The notes: generated by a model not told the origin, from the letters alone. Positions 8,494-20,919 are shown, numbered from the stretch's first letter. The stretch: 55,565 nt of DNA from Thermaceae bacterium (GCA_026987375.1 JALSMT010000099.1:1-55565); one strand, 5' to 3'. A program made the numbers and translations.

Positions 8494-9549
8494 TTAGTGG
8501 TACTGAATACGGGGATCAAAAAAGCCGTAAGAAAGGTCTACCAGAGCGTTGATGATGACGTAGACCGTGGCTATGAAGAGCGTCCCGCCTTGCACAATCG
8601 GATAGTCGCGGGAACCAATGCCGTCATAGAGCCACTTGCCTATTCCCGGCCAGTTGAATATCGTTTCCGTCAAGATGGCGCCGGTGAGCAGCGTGCCGAA
8701 CATCAGGCCGATTACGGTGATGACCGGCAGCATGGCGTTCCTGAGGGCGTGTTTCCAGATAACCAGCCGCTCGGACAAGCCCTTAGAGCGGGCGGTGCGC
8801 ACGTAGTCCTGATTCAGCACTTCCAGCATAGCCCCGCGCATCATCCGCGCAATGACCGCCATGGGGATGCTCCCCAGAGCCAAGGCCGGGAGAATCAGGT
8901 GTTTTAGGGCATTGCCCACTAGAGCAAAATTGCCGCGCAGTATCCCGTCTAGAACGTACATACCCGTTATCGGTTTGATATGAAAGGCCACGTCGAGCCT
9001 GCCCGATGGAGGCAGCCAGTGCAGGTTGACGGCAAAAAGGTATATCAGCAGCAGGCCCAGCCAGAAGATGGGCATGGAGATGCCTATTAGCGCAGCCGTC
9101 ATTACCGAAAGGTCCAGCCAGCTGTTCTTCTTTACGGCCGCCATGATTCCGGCGGGAATAGCCAGCAGCACCGCGACCAACATGGCAGCCAGCGACAGTT
9201 CGAACGTTGCCGGAAAGCGCGCCCTGAGCTCGGTGGCGATGTCCACCTTGGTGAAGATTGACTCTCCAAGGTCGCCGTGCAGGATACGGTTAGCGAAGCT
9301 AAAGTACTGGCTATCGAATATAGCCGCGGGGTTTTTCTTTTCTGTGGCCGCCTTCAGGTTGAAAAAAAGCGGCTTGTCTAGGTTTAGTTGCTTTCTTAGT
9401 TTTGTTATGGCTTCTGGGGTCGCCCGCTGCCCTAGCATCACTACCGCGGGATCGCCGGGTATCAGGTGGATAAAGGTAAAAACCAGCAGGCTGACGCCAA
9501 AGAGCACTGGAATTAGGCTTAAAGTGCGTCGGATTGCGTATGCTGTCAC
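8494..9549 (-). CDS. dppB: Peptide-type ABC transporter permease (DppB/OppB family)
   Basis: The 351-aa permease starts RRTLSLIPVLFGVSLLVFTFIHLIPGDPA, the typical first helix and PGDPA motif of DppB/OppB. The EAA loop is RTARSKGLSERLVIWKHALRNA and the protein ends SYGFFDPRIQYH. It forms the heterodimeric membrane channel with the DppC-type protein downstream. The start is GTG with TGGAG upstream. It is separated from the binding-protein gene by a strong palindrome (9569-9594), which may limit permease expression relative to the binding protein. Confidence 0.92.
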   Translation of the reverse strand: MTAYAIRRTLSLIPVLFGVSLLVFTFIHLIPGDPAVVMLGQRATPEAITKLRKQLNLDKPLFFNLKAATEKKNPAAIFDSQYFSFANRILHGDLGESIFTKVDIATELRARFPATFELSLAAMLVAVLLAIPAGIMAAVKKNSWLDLSVMTAALIGISMPIFWLGLLLIYLFAVNLHWLPPSGRLDVAFHIKPITGMYVLDGILRGNFALVGNALKHLILPALALGSIPMAVIARMMRGAMLEVLNQDYVRTARSKGLSERLVIWKHALRNAMLPVITVIGLMFGTLLTGAILTETIFNWPGIGKWLYDGIGSRDYPIVQGGTLFIATVYVIINALVDLSYGFFDPRIQYH

Positions 9550-9568
9550 GGAGTCTCCAGGCGGAATG

Positions 9569-9594
9569 CGGGGCGCGGCGTACGCCGCGCCCCG
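9569..9594. other. Perfect palindrome between binding-protein and permease genes
   Basis: A 26-nt perfect palindrome made almost only of G and C (each arm is CGGGGCGCGGCGT or its complement). No T-run follows on the minus strand, so it is more likely a 3'-end stabiliser or partial attenuator than a full terminator. Confidence 0.7.
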
Positions 9595-9603
9595 TGCAGG
9601 CTG

Positions 9604-11169
<1,566 letters not shown>

Positions 11170-11222
11170 ATACTGCTCCTTTCCGTCCGCGCAGTACGCG
11201 GCGTAAAATTCGCTACACTGCA

Positions 11223-11228
11223 AGTATA
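11223..11228 (-). promoter_or_regulatory. -10 box of the peptide transporter operon
   Basis: TATACT lies 53 nt before the binding-protein ATG in otherwise gene-free sequence. No consensus -35 is seen. Confidence 0.4.
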
Positions 11229-11569
11229 CCCAACGGTGCGGCACCGGTACAGGCTTAATCGCCGTAGAGCACGTTTTGAGACCCGCTCGGAAGCTCGCCC
11301 CCTTGATTGCTGCAAGCGTGGGTTTTGGGATCTTGCTGAGGCCGCTAAGTATTTGAAAGATACACCCGATTCACCGCGAACATCGTAATACCGCTTTCTT
11401 CGGCTTGCGTAGAGCAGAAAATTGTGATCCGGAGTCGTCGGTTTCTTGTTTTTCAACCGAGAGGGTCAAAAATCCTTGTCGCACACCTGATGCTTGCCTC
11501 TTTGCTTGGTCGGCTGCCCGAGTTGCGCTGCGTCAAGCGAGAGCATCTTTATGCGCACGACGGGACAGT
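11229..11569. other. Intergenic spacer without a recognisable gene
   Basis: About 340 bp between the peptide transporter operon and the end of the liv operon, both on the minus strand. Both strands have short open frames, but none has a Shine-Dalgarno, a -10 box at leaderless spacing or a recognisable protein. The operator and promoter region of the peptide operon would lie at its left end; I see nothing else. Confidence 0.5.
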
Positions 11570-11608
11570 CAAAAGGGGCGACCCTGGGGCCGCCCTAGGT
11601 GGTCGCCT
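11570..11608 (-). terminator. Terminator of the liv operon
   Basis: On the minus strand, just after the livF stop, GGCGACC pairs with GGTCGCC across an inner GC-rich loop and is followed by CCTTTT. The stem is imperfect, but its position fits operon termination. Confidence 0.6.
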
Positions 11609-11613
11609 ACCAT

Positions 11614-12333
11614 TTAGACCTCGCCCAGGTAGGCTTTGCGCATCGCTTCGTTGTGCAATAGGTCTTGTGCCGGCCCCGAAAGCACTACCTCGCCGGTTTG
11701 CAGCACGTAGCCCCGATCGGCGATGGAAAGCGCGATATTGGCGTTTTGCTCCACCACAAAAACCGTTATGCCGCGGTCGTTGACCGTCTTGATGATCTTG
11801 AAGATCGTTTCGACTAGCTTGGGAGCAAGCCCCATGGAAGGCTCGTCCATGAGGATCAGCTTGGGCCTGCTCATCAGTGCGCGGCCCATGGCTAGCATCT
11901 GCTGTTCGCCCCCGGACATGGTGCCGCCCATCTGATTGAGTCGTTCTTCTAGTCTGGGGAAGAGCGAGAAGACGTACTCCATGTCTTCCTTTATCGCTTT
12001 TTTGTCGTCCCGGAGATATGCCCCCATTTCAAGGTTTTCACGGACGGTCATTTTTGGGAAGATGCGCCTGTTTTCGGGGACTACCGCCATGCCTTTTTCG
12101 ATGCGGTAGGAGGTAGACTTGTTGCGCATGTTCTCGCCCCGGAAGAAGACGTCGCCCTCACCCACCTGCACCAGCCCCAAGATGGTTTTTAGGGTGGTGC
12201 TCTTGCCGGAGGCGTTGCCGCCCAGCAAACAGACCATCTCGCCAGGGTATAGGACCATATTTACGTCTGTGAGGGCGCGTATAGGCCCGTAGTAGGCGCT
12301 GACGTTCTTGAGCTCAAGAAGCGGTTCGGGCAT
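11614..12333 (-). CDS. livF: Branched-chain amino acid ABC transporter ATPase LivF
   Basis: The 239-aa ATPase is the second of the two nucleotide-binding subunits. Walker A is GGNASGKST, a variant of the usual GxNGAGKTT; the signature is MSGGEQQMLAMGRALM, Walker B LILMDEPS, and the switch His is replaced in the LivF fashion (VVEQN). It powers uptake of Leu/Ile/Val or other amino acids through LivH-LivM. Two ATGs are adjacent; the second (12333) is preferred because the AAGGAGG is too close to the first. It overlaps the livG stop and is the last gene of the operon. Confidence 0.93.
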   Translation of the reverse strand: MPEPLLELKNVSAYYGPIRALTDVNMVLYPGEMVCLLGGNASGKSTTLKTILGLVQVGEGDVFFRGENMRNKSTSYRIEKGMAVVPENRRIFPKMTVRENLEMGAYLRDDKKAIKEDMEYVFSLFPRLEERLNQMGGTMSGGEQQMLAMGRALMSRPKLILMDEPSMGLAPKLVETIFKIIKTVNDRGITVFVVEQNANIALSIADRGYVLQTGEVVLSGPAQDLLHNEAMRKAYLGEV

Positions 12334-13095
12334 CATTCCTCCTTACGGCCCAGGTAGGCCTCTATTACCTTGGGATCGTTGACGACGTCTTTGTAGTCGC
12401 CCTCGGCGATCTTCTCGCCATAATCGAGCACGATCACGCGGTCGGATATATCGCCTACCAGGTTCATCTTGTGCTCTACGACTACGATGGTATAACCCCC
12501 TTCATCACGGAAGCGGCGGATTATCTGGGTAATCTCTTTCGTTTCCTTGGGGTTCATGCCGGCGCTGGGTTCGTCTAGGAGAAGAAGCTTGGCTCCAGTT
12601 GCCATCGCCCTGGCCATTTCGGCGCGCCTGCGATTGGCGTAGGACAGGACATAAACGGGCTGATGCAGGCGGAAGCTCATCAATCTAGGCCCAAAAAACG
12701 ACAGCTTTTCCAGCGCGATTTTGCGCATTTCCTCTTCTTCGCGCAGGTATTTGGGGAGGCGCAACACCGCCCCCAGCCAGCCTGTTTTCAGGCGGTGGTG
12801 CTGTGGTATGAGGATATTTTCCAAGACCGTAAGGTGGGTAAATAGCCTCAGGTTCTGGAAAGTGCGGGCCACGCCGCGCTTGGTTACCTGATCGGGCGTT
12901 AGGCCATTGAGCTTCTTACCCTCAAAAATAATGTCTCCGCTGTCGGGCTTGTATACCCCGGTAATGAGGTTGAAAAGCGTAGACTTGCCGGCGCCGTTGG
13001 GGCCGATGATGCTGACTATCTCGCCCTCGTTGACGTTTAAGCTGACGTTGCTAATTGCTTGCAGCCCTCCGAAGGCCTTGTAAATATTGCGCAAT

Positions 13096-13109
<14 letters not shown>
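12333..13109 (-). CDS. livG: Branched-chain amino acid ABC transporter ATPase LivG
   Basis: The 258-aa ATPase has Walker A GPNGAGKST, the signature-like segment YANRRRAEMARAM (LivG-type, replacing LSGGQ), Walker B LLLLDEPSAG and switch EHKMN. It partners LivF. The ATG at 13109 is chosen because AAGGAGG sits 6 nt upstream; a start 21 nt earlier lacks this. It overlaps the end of livM by 14 bp, so translation is coupled. Confidence 0.93.
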
Positions 13110-14441
<1,332 letters not shown>

Positions 14442-14442
<1 letters not shown>

Positions 14443-15605
14443 TACACCTTCTCCGTAAGGTCTTCCCCTACTAGTCCTGACGGTCGGAAGAGCATAATCA
14501 GGATTAGCAGGACAAAAGCGAAGACGTCTCTATAGGCCGATAGGGTTGGGAAGAGGCTAACCGCGTAGATTTCTATCATTCCCAGCAGCAACCCTCCTAA
14601 AACCGCGCCTGGAAGGCTGCCGATGCCACCGATTACCGCCGCCGTGAAGGCTTTGATGCCGGGCATGAGCCCCATCAATGGGTGAATTTGGCCAAAACGG
14701 ATAGAGTACATGACGCCAGCAGCGGCGGCGAGAATCGAGCCGATAAAAAAGGTCAGGGCTATTACCTGGTTGACGTTGACGCCCATCATCTGAGCTACTT
14801 CGGCGTCTTGCGCGGTGGCTCTCATTGCTTTGCCTAGTTTCGTTCTAGAGACAAAGGTGTTCAAGACGAAGAGCAGGAGTGCTGTTATCAGGGGAACCAT
14901 TACGAGAATCCCCGTAAAGTAGACGGTGTCGTGACCGATGGAGAAGCTCAGGGGTTTGTTCAAAATAGTTTCGGCGTTGAAGCCGCGAACCCTGGGGCCG
15001 AAGAGCAGCTGACCCAGGTTCTCTAGAAAAAAGCTTGCCGCAATCGCCGTTATCAGCATGCTTTCGCGCGGCGCTCCCCGCAGGGGTCGGTAAGCCACCG
15101 CTTCCAGCAGGACGCCGGCTACTCCCGTCGCCAGCATGCTCAGCAACAGTGCCTCTATCCAGCCCATGTGCCTGAAGGCCAGCAAGAAAAAAGTGCCGGC
15201 GAAGAGCAATAACGCCAGAGTAATCGTCTTTTTTGGTTCTTCCAGATTGAATAGCGCTCTGATTACCAGCAGCACGGTGCCACCAAGCAGGATCGTTACG
15301 AGCAAGGCTGCGGCCCAGTGCATGGGCGTAAGGGCCATTGCGTAAAAGGCGAGATAGGAACCTAGCATGAATATGTCGCCGTGGGCAAAGTTGATCAGCC
15401 GGATAATACCGTAAACCATCGTATAGCCCAGGGCGATGAGGGCGTAAAGACTGCCCAACGTCAGGGCGTTCAAGAAGTCTTGGGTGGCGCGCGCAAGAGT
15501 GTAGTTTCCTAGGGAATAGAAGCGCCATCCCAGCAAGGCTACGAGCAGCAAGGTGATAATAATAGTTATAAGAGTGGCGCGAGAAGTCGTTTTGGATGCG
15601 GTCAC
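14442..15605 (-). CDS. livH: Branched-chain amino acid ABC transporter permease LivH
   Basis: The 387-aa permease contains the LivH hallmark GSLYALIALGYTMVYGIIRLINFAHGD region (residues about 50-76) and MRATAQDAEVAQMMGVNVNQVI near 268. It has an N-terminal anchor helix and an extra hydrophobic pair (about 100-160), making it longer than E. coli LivH (308 aa). The start is GTG with GGAGG 7 nt upstream. A strong hairpin separates it from livJ. Confidence 0.92.
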
Positions 15606-15630
15606 TGGTTTCCTCCGGAGTTTGCGGTAA

Positions 15631-15658
15631 CTGGGGCGAGCCCGTGGGCCCGCCCCAG
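15631..15658. other. Strong hairpin between livJ and livH
   Basis: A 13-bp stem with one mismatch and a 2-nt loop (CTGGGGCG pairs with CGCCCCAG). No T-run follows on the minus strand. Its place between binding protein and permease mirrors the palindrome in the peptide operon. Confidence 0.7.
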
Positions 15659-15677
15659 GTCCGTTTTTCGGTCCGGA

Positions 15678-16832
15678 CTACTGTACTTCGGCGGTGGACT
15701 TACCGAAGAGCTCTATCTTCTTCCAGTCGCTGGCGCTCTTTACGACGTACTTGTAGAAGCCGATGGTGCGGTCCTTAGGAGTACCATCGGTTCCTTTGTA
15801 GGTAATGTTGCCGGATACGCCGGGGTAGTTCTCTAAGTTGGCCAGGGCGTCGCGCACTTTGTTGATGTCGGTGCTGCCGGCGGCCTTGATGGCGGCGACG
15901 AGGACGTTGTAGCTGTCGGCGCCCGCCAGGACGAAGCCGTTGAAATCGCCCGGTTTGGCGTTCTTGATGGCCTCGAAGTACTTCTTTTTGAAGGCGTCTG
16001 CGCGCTTCTTGGCGGCGGGATCGGGGATGAGGTTGGGCGTGGCGAAGCCCGTGAAGGTCCAGCCGTCGAAGGCGGCGCCGGCGCCTTCGGGGCACTGCGG
16101 GTCGTCGGAGGCGTCGGCGCCTAGCACCTGTTGTTTGAAGCCTTGCTCGCGCAGCTGCTTCATGAAGGGCGCGCCCTCGGCGCAGAAGCCCGAGTAGTAG
16201 ATGACGTCGGGGTTGAAGCTGCGGATGTTGTTGAGCTGTGCGGTGAAGTCTACGTTGTTGGCGACGAAGTCTTGAATCAGGGTCTTAGCGCCCATCTTTT
16301 TAGCGGTTTCGTTGAAGAAGCCCGCCAAGCCGTAGGAGTAGTCGTCGTCGATCTGACGGAAGATGGCGATCTTCTTGGCGCCCAGGTCTTTGACCGCGTA
16401 AGCGGCGGCCAGCTTGCCCTGATAGTCGTCGGTGTAGGCCATGCGGAAGATGAATTTGCCTATCTGGGTCGTCTGCGGGTTAGTGGAGGAAGTGGAGATC
16501 ATGATGATGCCGGCGTCTTGCAGGACCTCGGCGGCGGGAATGGACATAGAGCTGGAGATGGCTCCCAGGACTCCCACTACGCCCTCGTTGACGAAGCGCT
16601 GGGCGCAGGCGATGGAGCCCTCGCGGGTGGTCTCGTCGTCGCAGATGACAAGCTGCACGTCTTGGCCGAGCACCTTCGGCATTTGCATATGGGCGACCTT
16701 GATACCATTGAGGGTTTGATTACCGATAGCGGCGAAACGCCCGGAAAGCTCGAGGTTGACCCCGATCTTTACCTGCGCCATGGCTAAAGAGCCAAGTACT
16801 AATAGGACAGCTATTAAAAAACTTTTTCTCAT
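15678..16832 (-). CDS. livJ: Branched-chain amino acid ABC transporter substrate-binding protein LivJ
   Basis: The 384-aa exported protein starts with a signal peptide (residues 1-19, cleaved after AMA) and begins the mature domain VKIGVNLELSGRFAAIGNQ, typical of the Leu/Ile/Val-binding family. It contains the disulfide-type pairs CDDETTREGSIAC and further motifs ISSSMSIPAAEVL and GADSYNVLVAAIKAAGS. It binds branched-chain or other amino acids for LivHMGF. GGGAGGAG lies 4 nt before the ATG. It is first in the operon, behind the best promoter in the window. Confidence 0.93.
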   Translation of the reverse strand: MRKSFLIAVLLVLGSLAMAQVKIGVNLELSGRFAAIGNQTLNGIKVAHMQMPKVLGQDVQLVICDDETTREGSIACAQRFVNEGVVGVLGAISSSMSIPAAEVLQDAGIIMISTSSTNPQTTQIGKFIFRMAYTDDYQGKLAAAYAVKDLGAKKIAIFRQIDDDYSYGLAGFFNETAKKMGAKTLIQDFVANNVDFTAQLNNIRSFNPDVIYYSGFCAEGAPFMKQLREQGFKQQVLGADASDDPQCPEGAGAAFDGWTFTGFATPNLIPDPAAKKRADAFKKKYFEAIKNAKPGDFNGFVLAGADSYNVLVAAIKAAGSTDINKVRDALANLENYPGVSGNITYKGTDGTPKDRTIGFYKYVVKSASDWKKIELFGKSTAEVQ

Positions 16833-16895
16833 GCTTCTCCTCCCTTTGCTTACCAGGTTTAACGCGCGAGTGATGTTTTATTCTCGCAACTGTAT

Positions 16896-16924
16896 TTTAT
16901 ATGCAAACTACCACCGGCTGTCAA
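16896..16924 (-). promoter_or_regulatory. Consensus sigma-70 promoter of the liv operon
   Basis: -35 TTGACA (16919-16924), 17-bp spacer, -10 TATAAA (16896-16901). Transcription would start about 57 nt before the livJ ATG, so this operon has an ordinary leader with Shine-Dalgarno. Confidence 0.88.
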
Positions 16925-17047
16925 ATACGTGGACGTAATCGAAAACAGCGCGCTCGAGCGAAAAATCGGTTACGCTGCGCGCGCAAGAGCGACAATAGCG
17001 CTTTCTTGTCATGGTTTGGCAGACTTTTGGACGACAATGTTGGCTTG
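16925..17047. other. Spacer between liv promoter and glnA 3' hairpin
   Basis: Sequence upstream of the liv -35 box and downstream of glnA. No gene is visible. It is the likely site for any upstream regulator of liv, but no operator can be named. Confidence 0.35.
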
Positions 17048-17087
17048 GTAGCGCCGCCAGCCGCATGTATGCGGCTGGCGGCGCTAC
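17048..17087. other. 19-bp perfect hairpin at the 3' end of glnA
   Basis: Two perfectly complementary 19-nt arms (GTAGCGCCGCCAGCCGCAT and complement) with a 2-nt loop, starting 11 bp after the glnA stop. No T-run follows on the minus strand, so it may stabilise or end the glnA transcript by a non-standard route. It is the longest perfect inverted repeat found in the window. Confidence 0.75.
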
Positions 17088-17098
17088 GTAGAAAATGC

Positions 17099-18439
17099 TC
17101 AGTACTCCGCCAGGTAGTTTTGCAACTCCCAGTCATGTACGCTGATGCGATAGTCTTCCCACTCTATCTTCTTGGCTTTAATGAAGTTGTCGAAGACGTG
17201 CTCGCCCAGAGCGTCTTTGATTACGCTGTCTTTTTCCATGGCTTCAATAGCTTCGCGCAGCGTGCCCGGCAGCTCTTTAATCTTGTGGCGCCGTCTTTCG
17301 CGAACGGTCATGGAGAAAATGTTGCGCTGGATCGGCGGCGGCGGGGTCAGGTCGTTTTCAATGCCGTCGAGACCAGCGGCGAGCATTACCGCCAGCGCCA
17401 GGTAAGGGTTGGCGCTAGGATCGGGCATGCGCAACTCGGCCCTGGTGCCGACGCCGCGGCGAGCCGGGATGCGCACCATGGCGCTGCGGTTAGCGGCGGA
17501 CCAGGCTATGTTCGTGGGCGCTTCGTAGCCCGGGGTGAGGCGCTTGTAGGAGTTGACCAGAGGATTGGTAATGGCCACCATTCCGGGAGCGTGCTTTAAC
17601 AGGCCGGCGATGAAGTTGAGAGCGGTTTTGGAAAGTTGATACTCGGCCTTGGGATCGTAGAAGGCGTTTTTGCCGTTCTTGAAGATGGATAGGTGGGTGT
17701 GCATGCCGGAGCCGTTTATCCCCGCTATCGGTTTGGGCATGAAGGTGGCGTGCAGACCGTGCAGCAGAGCTATTCGTTTGACGACGAATTTGAATGAGGC
17801 GATGTTATCAGCCGTCGCCAGCGCGTCGGCGTACTTGAAGTCGATCTCGTGCTGGCCGGGGGCGACTTCGTGGTGGGCTGCTTCTATTTCGAAGCCCATA
17901 TCGACCAGAACGTTGACCATATCGCGACGAGCCTCTTCGCCTTTGTCTACCGGCGCCAGGTCGAAGTAGCCGGCCTGGTCTTGGGTTTCCGTGGTGGGAA
18001 AGCCTTCTTCGTCGCGCAAAAAGAGGAAGAACTCGGGCTCGGGGCCCGCCGACATGCTGTCAAAACCCAGCTTTTCCAGGCGCTTTAGCTGCCGTTTTAG
18101 GATACCGCGGGGGTCGCCCTCGAAGGGGGTTTCGTCGGGGTGGTAGACGTCGCAGATGAGCCTGGCGACGCGGCCGCGGCTCGAGTCCTCCAGCTCGTCA
18201 GGAAAAATGACGAAGGTGTTCAAGTCGGGCTTCAGGAGCATGTCAGACTCTTCTATGCGCGTAAAGCCCTCGATGGAGGAGCCGTCGAACATCATCTCGC
18301 CGTCAAGAGCCTTCTCGAACTGCGACGCTGGCACCTCGACGTTTTTGTTTATGCCTAGGATATCGGTGAACTGTAAACGTAAGAACCTGACATCCTGGGC
18401 CGCCATTTCTTTTAGGATCGCTTTTTTAGTCGTAGCCAT
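17099..18439 (-). CDS. glnA: Glutamine synthetase type I
   Basis: The 446-aa enzyme makes glutamine from glutamate, ammonia and ATP. Signatures are [10 protein letters not shown] near residue 49, [10 protein letters not shown] near 129, ATP-site [14 protein letters not shown] and [13 protein letters not shown]. Length and the absence of a NLYDLPPEE-type adenylylation site place it in the GSI-alpha group (Bacillus/Thermotoga-like), normally controlled by feedback or protein binding rather than adenylylation. The C-terminus [21 protein letters not shown] is typical. A TATAAT 8 nt before the ATG implies a leaderless mRNA. A long perfect hairpin follows the stop. Confidence 0.96.
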   Translation of the reverse strand: MATTKKAILKEMAAQDVRFLRLQFTDILGINKNVEVPASQFEKALDGEMMFDGSSIEGFTRIEESDMLLKPDLNTFVIFPDELEDSSRGRVARLICDVYHPDETPFEGDPRGILKRQLKRLEKLGFDSMSAGPEPEFFLFLRDEEGFPTTETQDQAGYFDLAPVDKGEEARRDMVNVLVDMGFEIEAAHHEVAPGQHEIDFKYADALATADNIASFKFVVKRIALLHGLHATFMPKPIAGINGSGMHTHLSIFKNGKNAFYDPKAEYQLSKTALNFIAGLLKHAPGMVAITNPLVNSYKRLTPGYEAPTNIAWSAANRSAMVRIPARRGVGTRAELRMPDPSANPYLALAVMLAAGLDGIENDLTPPPPIQRNIFSMTVRERRRHKIKELPGTLREAIEAMEKDSVIKDALGEHVFDNFIKAKKIEWEDYRISVHDWELQNYLAEY

Positions 18440-18447
18440 ACGGTAAC

Positions 18448-18453
18448 ATTATA
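18448..18453 (-). promoter_or_regulatory. -10 box for leaderless glnA
   Basis: A perfect TATAAT ends 8 nt before the glnA ATG, and no Shine-Dalgarno is present. The -35 region (CCATTT) is poor, so an activator or an extended element may assist. Confidence 0.7.
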
Positions 18454-18621
18454 AGCGCAGAGGTTAGCGAAATGGAATAGCTAAAACCCGTCACATACTG
18501 GCTGATTACCTGACAAACTGCTGAAATAGGACCTAGTAAGGCCTGACTGTTCTCTAGAACATGCAAAATGAGCGGCATATTGCGTCCATGTATCGGACAC
18601 AGGCTTACCTGACCTCTTGAA

Positions 18622-18653
18622 TAAAAAAGCAACCCTGGAAGACCCAGGGTTGC
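18622..18653 (-). terminator. Intrinsic terminator of the 5'-nucleotidase-like gene
   Basis: A perfect 10-bp stem (GCAACCCTGG) with a 5-nt loop followed by six T on the minus strand, 16 bp after the gene's stop. Confidence 0.92.
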
Positions 18654-18668
18654 CTGGTCGCGGCGTCC

Positions 18669-20153
18669 TTACCGCGTCGTCTTGATGCGCCCTTCCACTT
18701 TAGGCGCGACTGGAGAGTGGGCTTTTATGTAGTTCATCACCACCGTCGCCAGCAGCGTGCCGTCGCGCTCGGAGATGACCCGCGGAGCGTTCTTGAACAC
18801 GGCGTAACCGTCGCCGCCGTGCCCCATGTAGTCGTTGATGGCTACCACGTAAGTTTTGCGGGGATCGAGCGGTTGACCGTTCACCATCACCGTGACCACG
18901 CGCTTACCGGGCGCGGCGCTGGGGTTGTAGGTGAAGCTCAAGCCGGATACCTGCGGGAAGCGGCCTTTGACGCGCTCAACCAAGCTCACGCCGTTTTCCA
19001 GGGCGGCCTTGAGATCGGCGCCGCTGACCTTGACGCTGATGACTTTGTTACCGAACGGCAGGACCGCCAGCACGTCTTTACGGCTCAGCTCGCCGGGGCC
19101 GTAGCTGCTATCGGTGCGGATGCCGCCGCCGTTAGTGATGGCTACGTCGGCGCCGGTGAACTCGCGCATGGCGTCGGCTATCAGGTCGCCGAAATTAGAC
19201 TCTTTGGTGCGCACGGTAGCCCGGTGGGCGTCTAGCGGGACCTTGGTTTCTCCTATGGGAATGGCCAGCTCTTTGTCGAGGACGCTGGCGTATTTATTGA
19301 CCAAGGCTTTCATCTCGGGGTCTTCGGGGATCTTATTGTTGATAGGGATGACGTTGAACAGCACTACCGGTTTTAGGCCCGGGATCATGTAGACCTTCAT
19401 GTAGCCGACGCTGCGCCAGTTGGACTTGGGCTTGAAAATGAGGGTGCCGTTGACGACGTCGAACATACCGCGGTGATCGTGTCCCCCGAGAATGAGATCG
19501 ACGGCGGGGACTTGCGAGGCTAGCTTGGTGTCGTCGGCCATATCCATGTGGGTCACCGCGACAACCATGTCTACGCCCATGTCCTTTTTGAGCATCGTAG
19601 CCAGCTTGCGGGCGGTTGTTATGTAGTCTAGGTATTTTGCGTCGTCGCCGGGGCTGGTGATATTGAGCCAGTCGCCTACCAAGCCGATGAAGCCGACCTT
19701 GACTCCGTTAACCGTCTTGATGACGTAGCGCACGCCGCCGGCCAGCGGCTCGCCGGTCTTTTTGTTGACTAGGTTAGAAGAGAGCCAGGGGAAGTTGGAC
19801 TCCTTGACGCGCTGTTCGGCTACCTCGGGTCCAAAGTCGAACTCGTGATTACCGAAGACGGCCACGTCGATGCCGATCTTGTTGAAAACGTCGACCACCT
19901 GCTTGCCTTTAAATATGCTCGACATGATAGAAGGGCTAAAGGCGTCGCCGCCGAAGGTCAGGATCATATTGCCGTCGTCCAGCTGTTTGACCAGGGTCGC
20001 CGCTCGAGCCGCGCCGCCTTCTTTGCCATGATGCACCGGTTGTATCTCGGTGACGTCGATACTGTGAAGTATCGTGAAGTTCGGTTTTCCGGCGAAGCTA
20101 ATACTGAACGCCAGCGCTGCGATGAGCAACAAGCCTTTCCGCAGAATCCTCAT
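18669..20153 (-). CDS. Secreted 5'-nucleotidase / UshA-family metallophosphoesterase
   Basis: The 494-aa protein has a signal peptide (residues 1-21), an N-terminal calcineurin-like domain and the C-terminal 5'-nucleotidase domain. Metal-site motifs are GNHEFDFG near 102, THMDM near 196 and GGHDHRG near 216; the substrate domain has NGGGIRTDSSYGPG and GHGGDGYAVF. The first motif reads IDVTEIQP where UshA has NDxHG, and GGDAF is followed by SPS, so it belongs to the DVxEI-type branch rather than classic UshA. It probably releases phosphate or nucleosides from nucleotides outside the cytoplasm. It has GGAGG before the ATG and a strong terminator downstream. Confidence 0.88.
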   Translation of the reverse strand: MRILRKGLLLIAALAFSISFAGKPNFTILHSIDVTEIQPVHHGKEGGAARAATLVKQLDDGNMILTFGGDAFSPSIMSSIFKGKQVVDVFNKIGIDVAVFGNHEFDFGPEVAEQRVKESNFPWLSSNLVNKKTGEPLAGGVRYVIKTVNGVKVGFIGLVGDWLNITSPGDDAKYLDYITTARKLATMLKKDMGVDMVVAVTHMDMADDTKLASQVPAVDLILGGHDHRGMFDVVNGTLIFKPKSNWRSVGYMKVYMIPGLKPVVLFNVIPINNKIPEDPEMKALVNKYASVLDKELAIPIGETKVPLDAHRATVRTKESNFGDLIADAMREFTGADVAITNGGGIRTDSSYGPGELSRKDVLAVLPFGNKVISVKVSGADLKAALENGVSLVERVKGRFPQVSGLSFTYNPSAAPGKRVVTVMVNGQPLDPRKTYVVAINDYMGHGGDGYAVFKNAPRVISERDGTLLATVVMNYIKAHSPVAPKVEGRIKTTR

Positions 20154-20316
20154 AATGCTACCTCCAAACTAGATTGTACCGTGAATTGCCAGGAAAAGGT
20201 CATGGCTATTCCCATGCTTTAGGCGAGCTACTTCGCGGCGCTTATTTTCGCGTTGTTGCGGAGGGTTCTAGGATTGAGTGAGCTTTTTGGGCGTTGCAAA
20301 CCGCGCCTCGGTCGGG

Positions 20317-20919
20317 TTACTGCTGCGCTAGAGACTCAAGACCCGATCTATCCAGGATGTAGATGCGGCCGTATGCGGGCTTGATGTAGCCGCGTCGCGA
20401 CAGCTGCCCTATTATTTTTGTGGTGCCCTCGCGCGCCGAGCCGACCATGCTAGCGAGTTCGTCGTGAGTTATGCGTATAACCGCTTTGCCGCGTTTATCG
20501 CGTCCGGCCAGCGGCGTTTTAGACAAGCGCAGTAGCACTTTAGCGAGCCTGTTTGGCAGATTGAGCGAGGTGATGTCTTGTATGCTCTGATAGCTTTGGA
20601 CGACTGCGCGCAGCAGAGAGGCGCTCAGCACGGCTAGGTCTTCTTCATCCATCTCGGAGAGGGGTATTTCTTCGACGATGGTGTTCGTCGCGGCGAGGGC
20701 GCAATAATCACGGACGCCGCTGGTGAGCGCTTCCTCGCCAAAGTAGTCCCCCGACTGCAGGCAGCGCAGCAGCACGGCAGAGCCGTCTTTGCCGTAGGAG
20801 ACGATACGTACAAAGCCGACTTTGACGCGATAGACGTAACCGCCAGACGCCTTGCCCGGTTTGAGTATCGTGTCCTTGGCGCCGTACTGGGATAAGGTCG
20901 CCGAAGCGCTGGCCTTCAT
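20317..20919 (-). CDS. Crp/Fnr family transcriptional regulator
   Basis: The 200-aa protein has an N-terminal cyclic-nucleotide-type beta barrel (residues about 10-90) and a C-terminal Crp-type helix-turn-helix (THDELASMVGSAREGTTKIIGQLSRRGYI, about 150-178). In the barrel the phosphate-binding cassette reads FGEEALTSGVRDYCALA; the Arg-Ser pair that holds cAMP in E. coli CRP is absent, so it may work without cAMP, as described for Thermus SdrP. No Fnr-type cysteine cluster is visible. A TATCCT box 9 nt before ATG suggests a leaderless transcript. Targets cannot be deduced here. Confidence 0.88.
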   Translation of the reverse strand: MKASASATLSQYGAKDTILKPGKASGGYVYRVKVGFVRIVSYGKDGSAVLLRCLQSGDYFGEEALTSGVRDYCALAATNTIVEEIPLSEMDEEDLAVLSASLLRAVVQSYQSIQDITSLNLPNRLAKVLLRLSKTPLAGRDKRGKAVIRITHDELASMVGSAREGTTKIIGQLSRRGYIKPAYGRIYILDRSGLESLAQQ

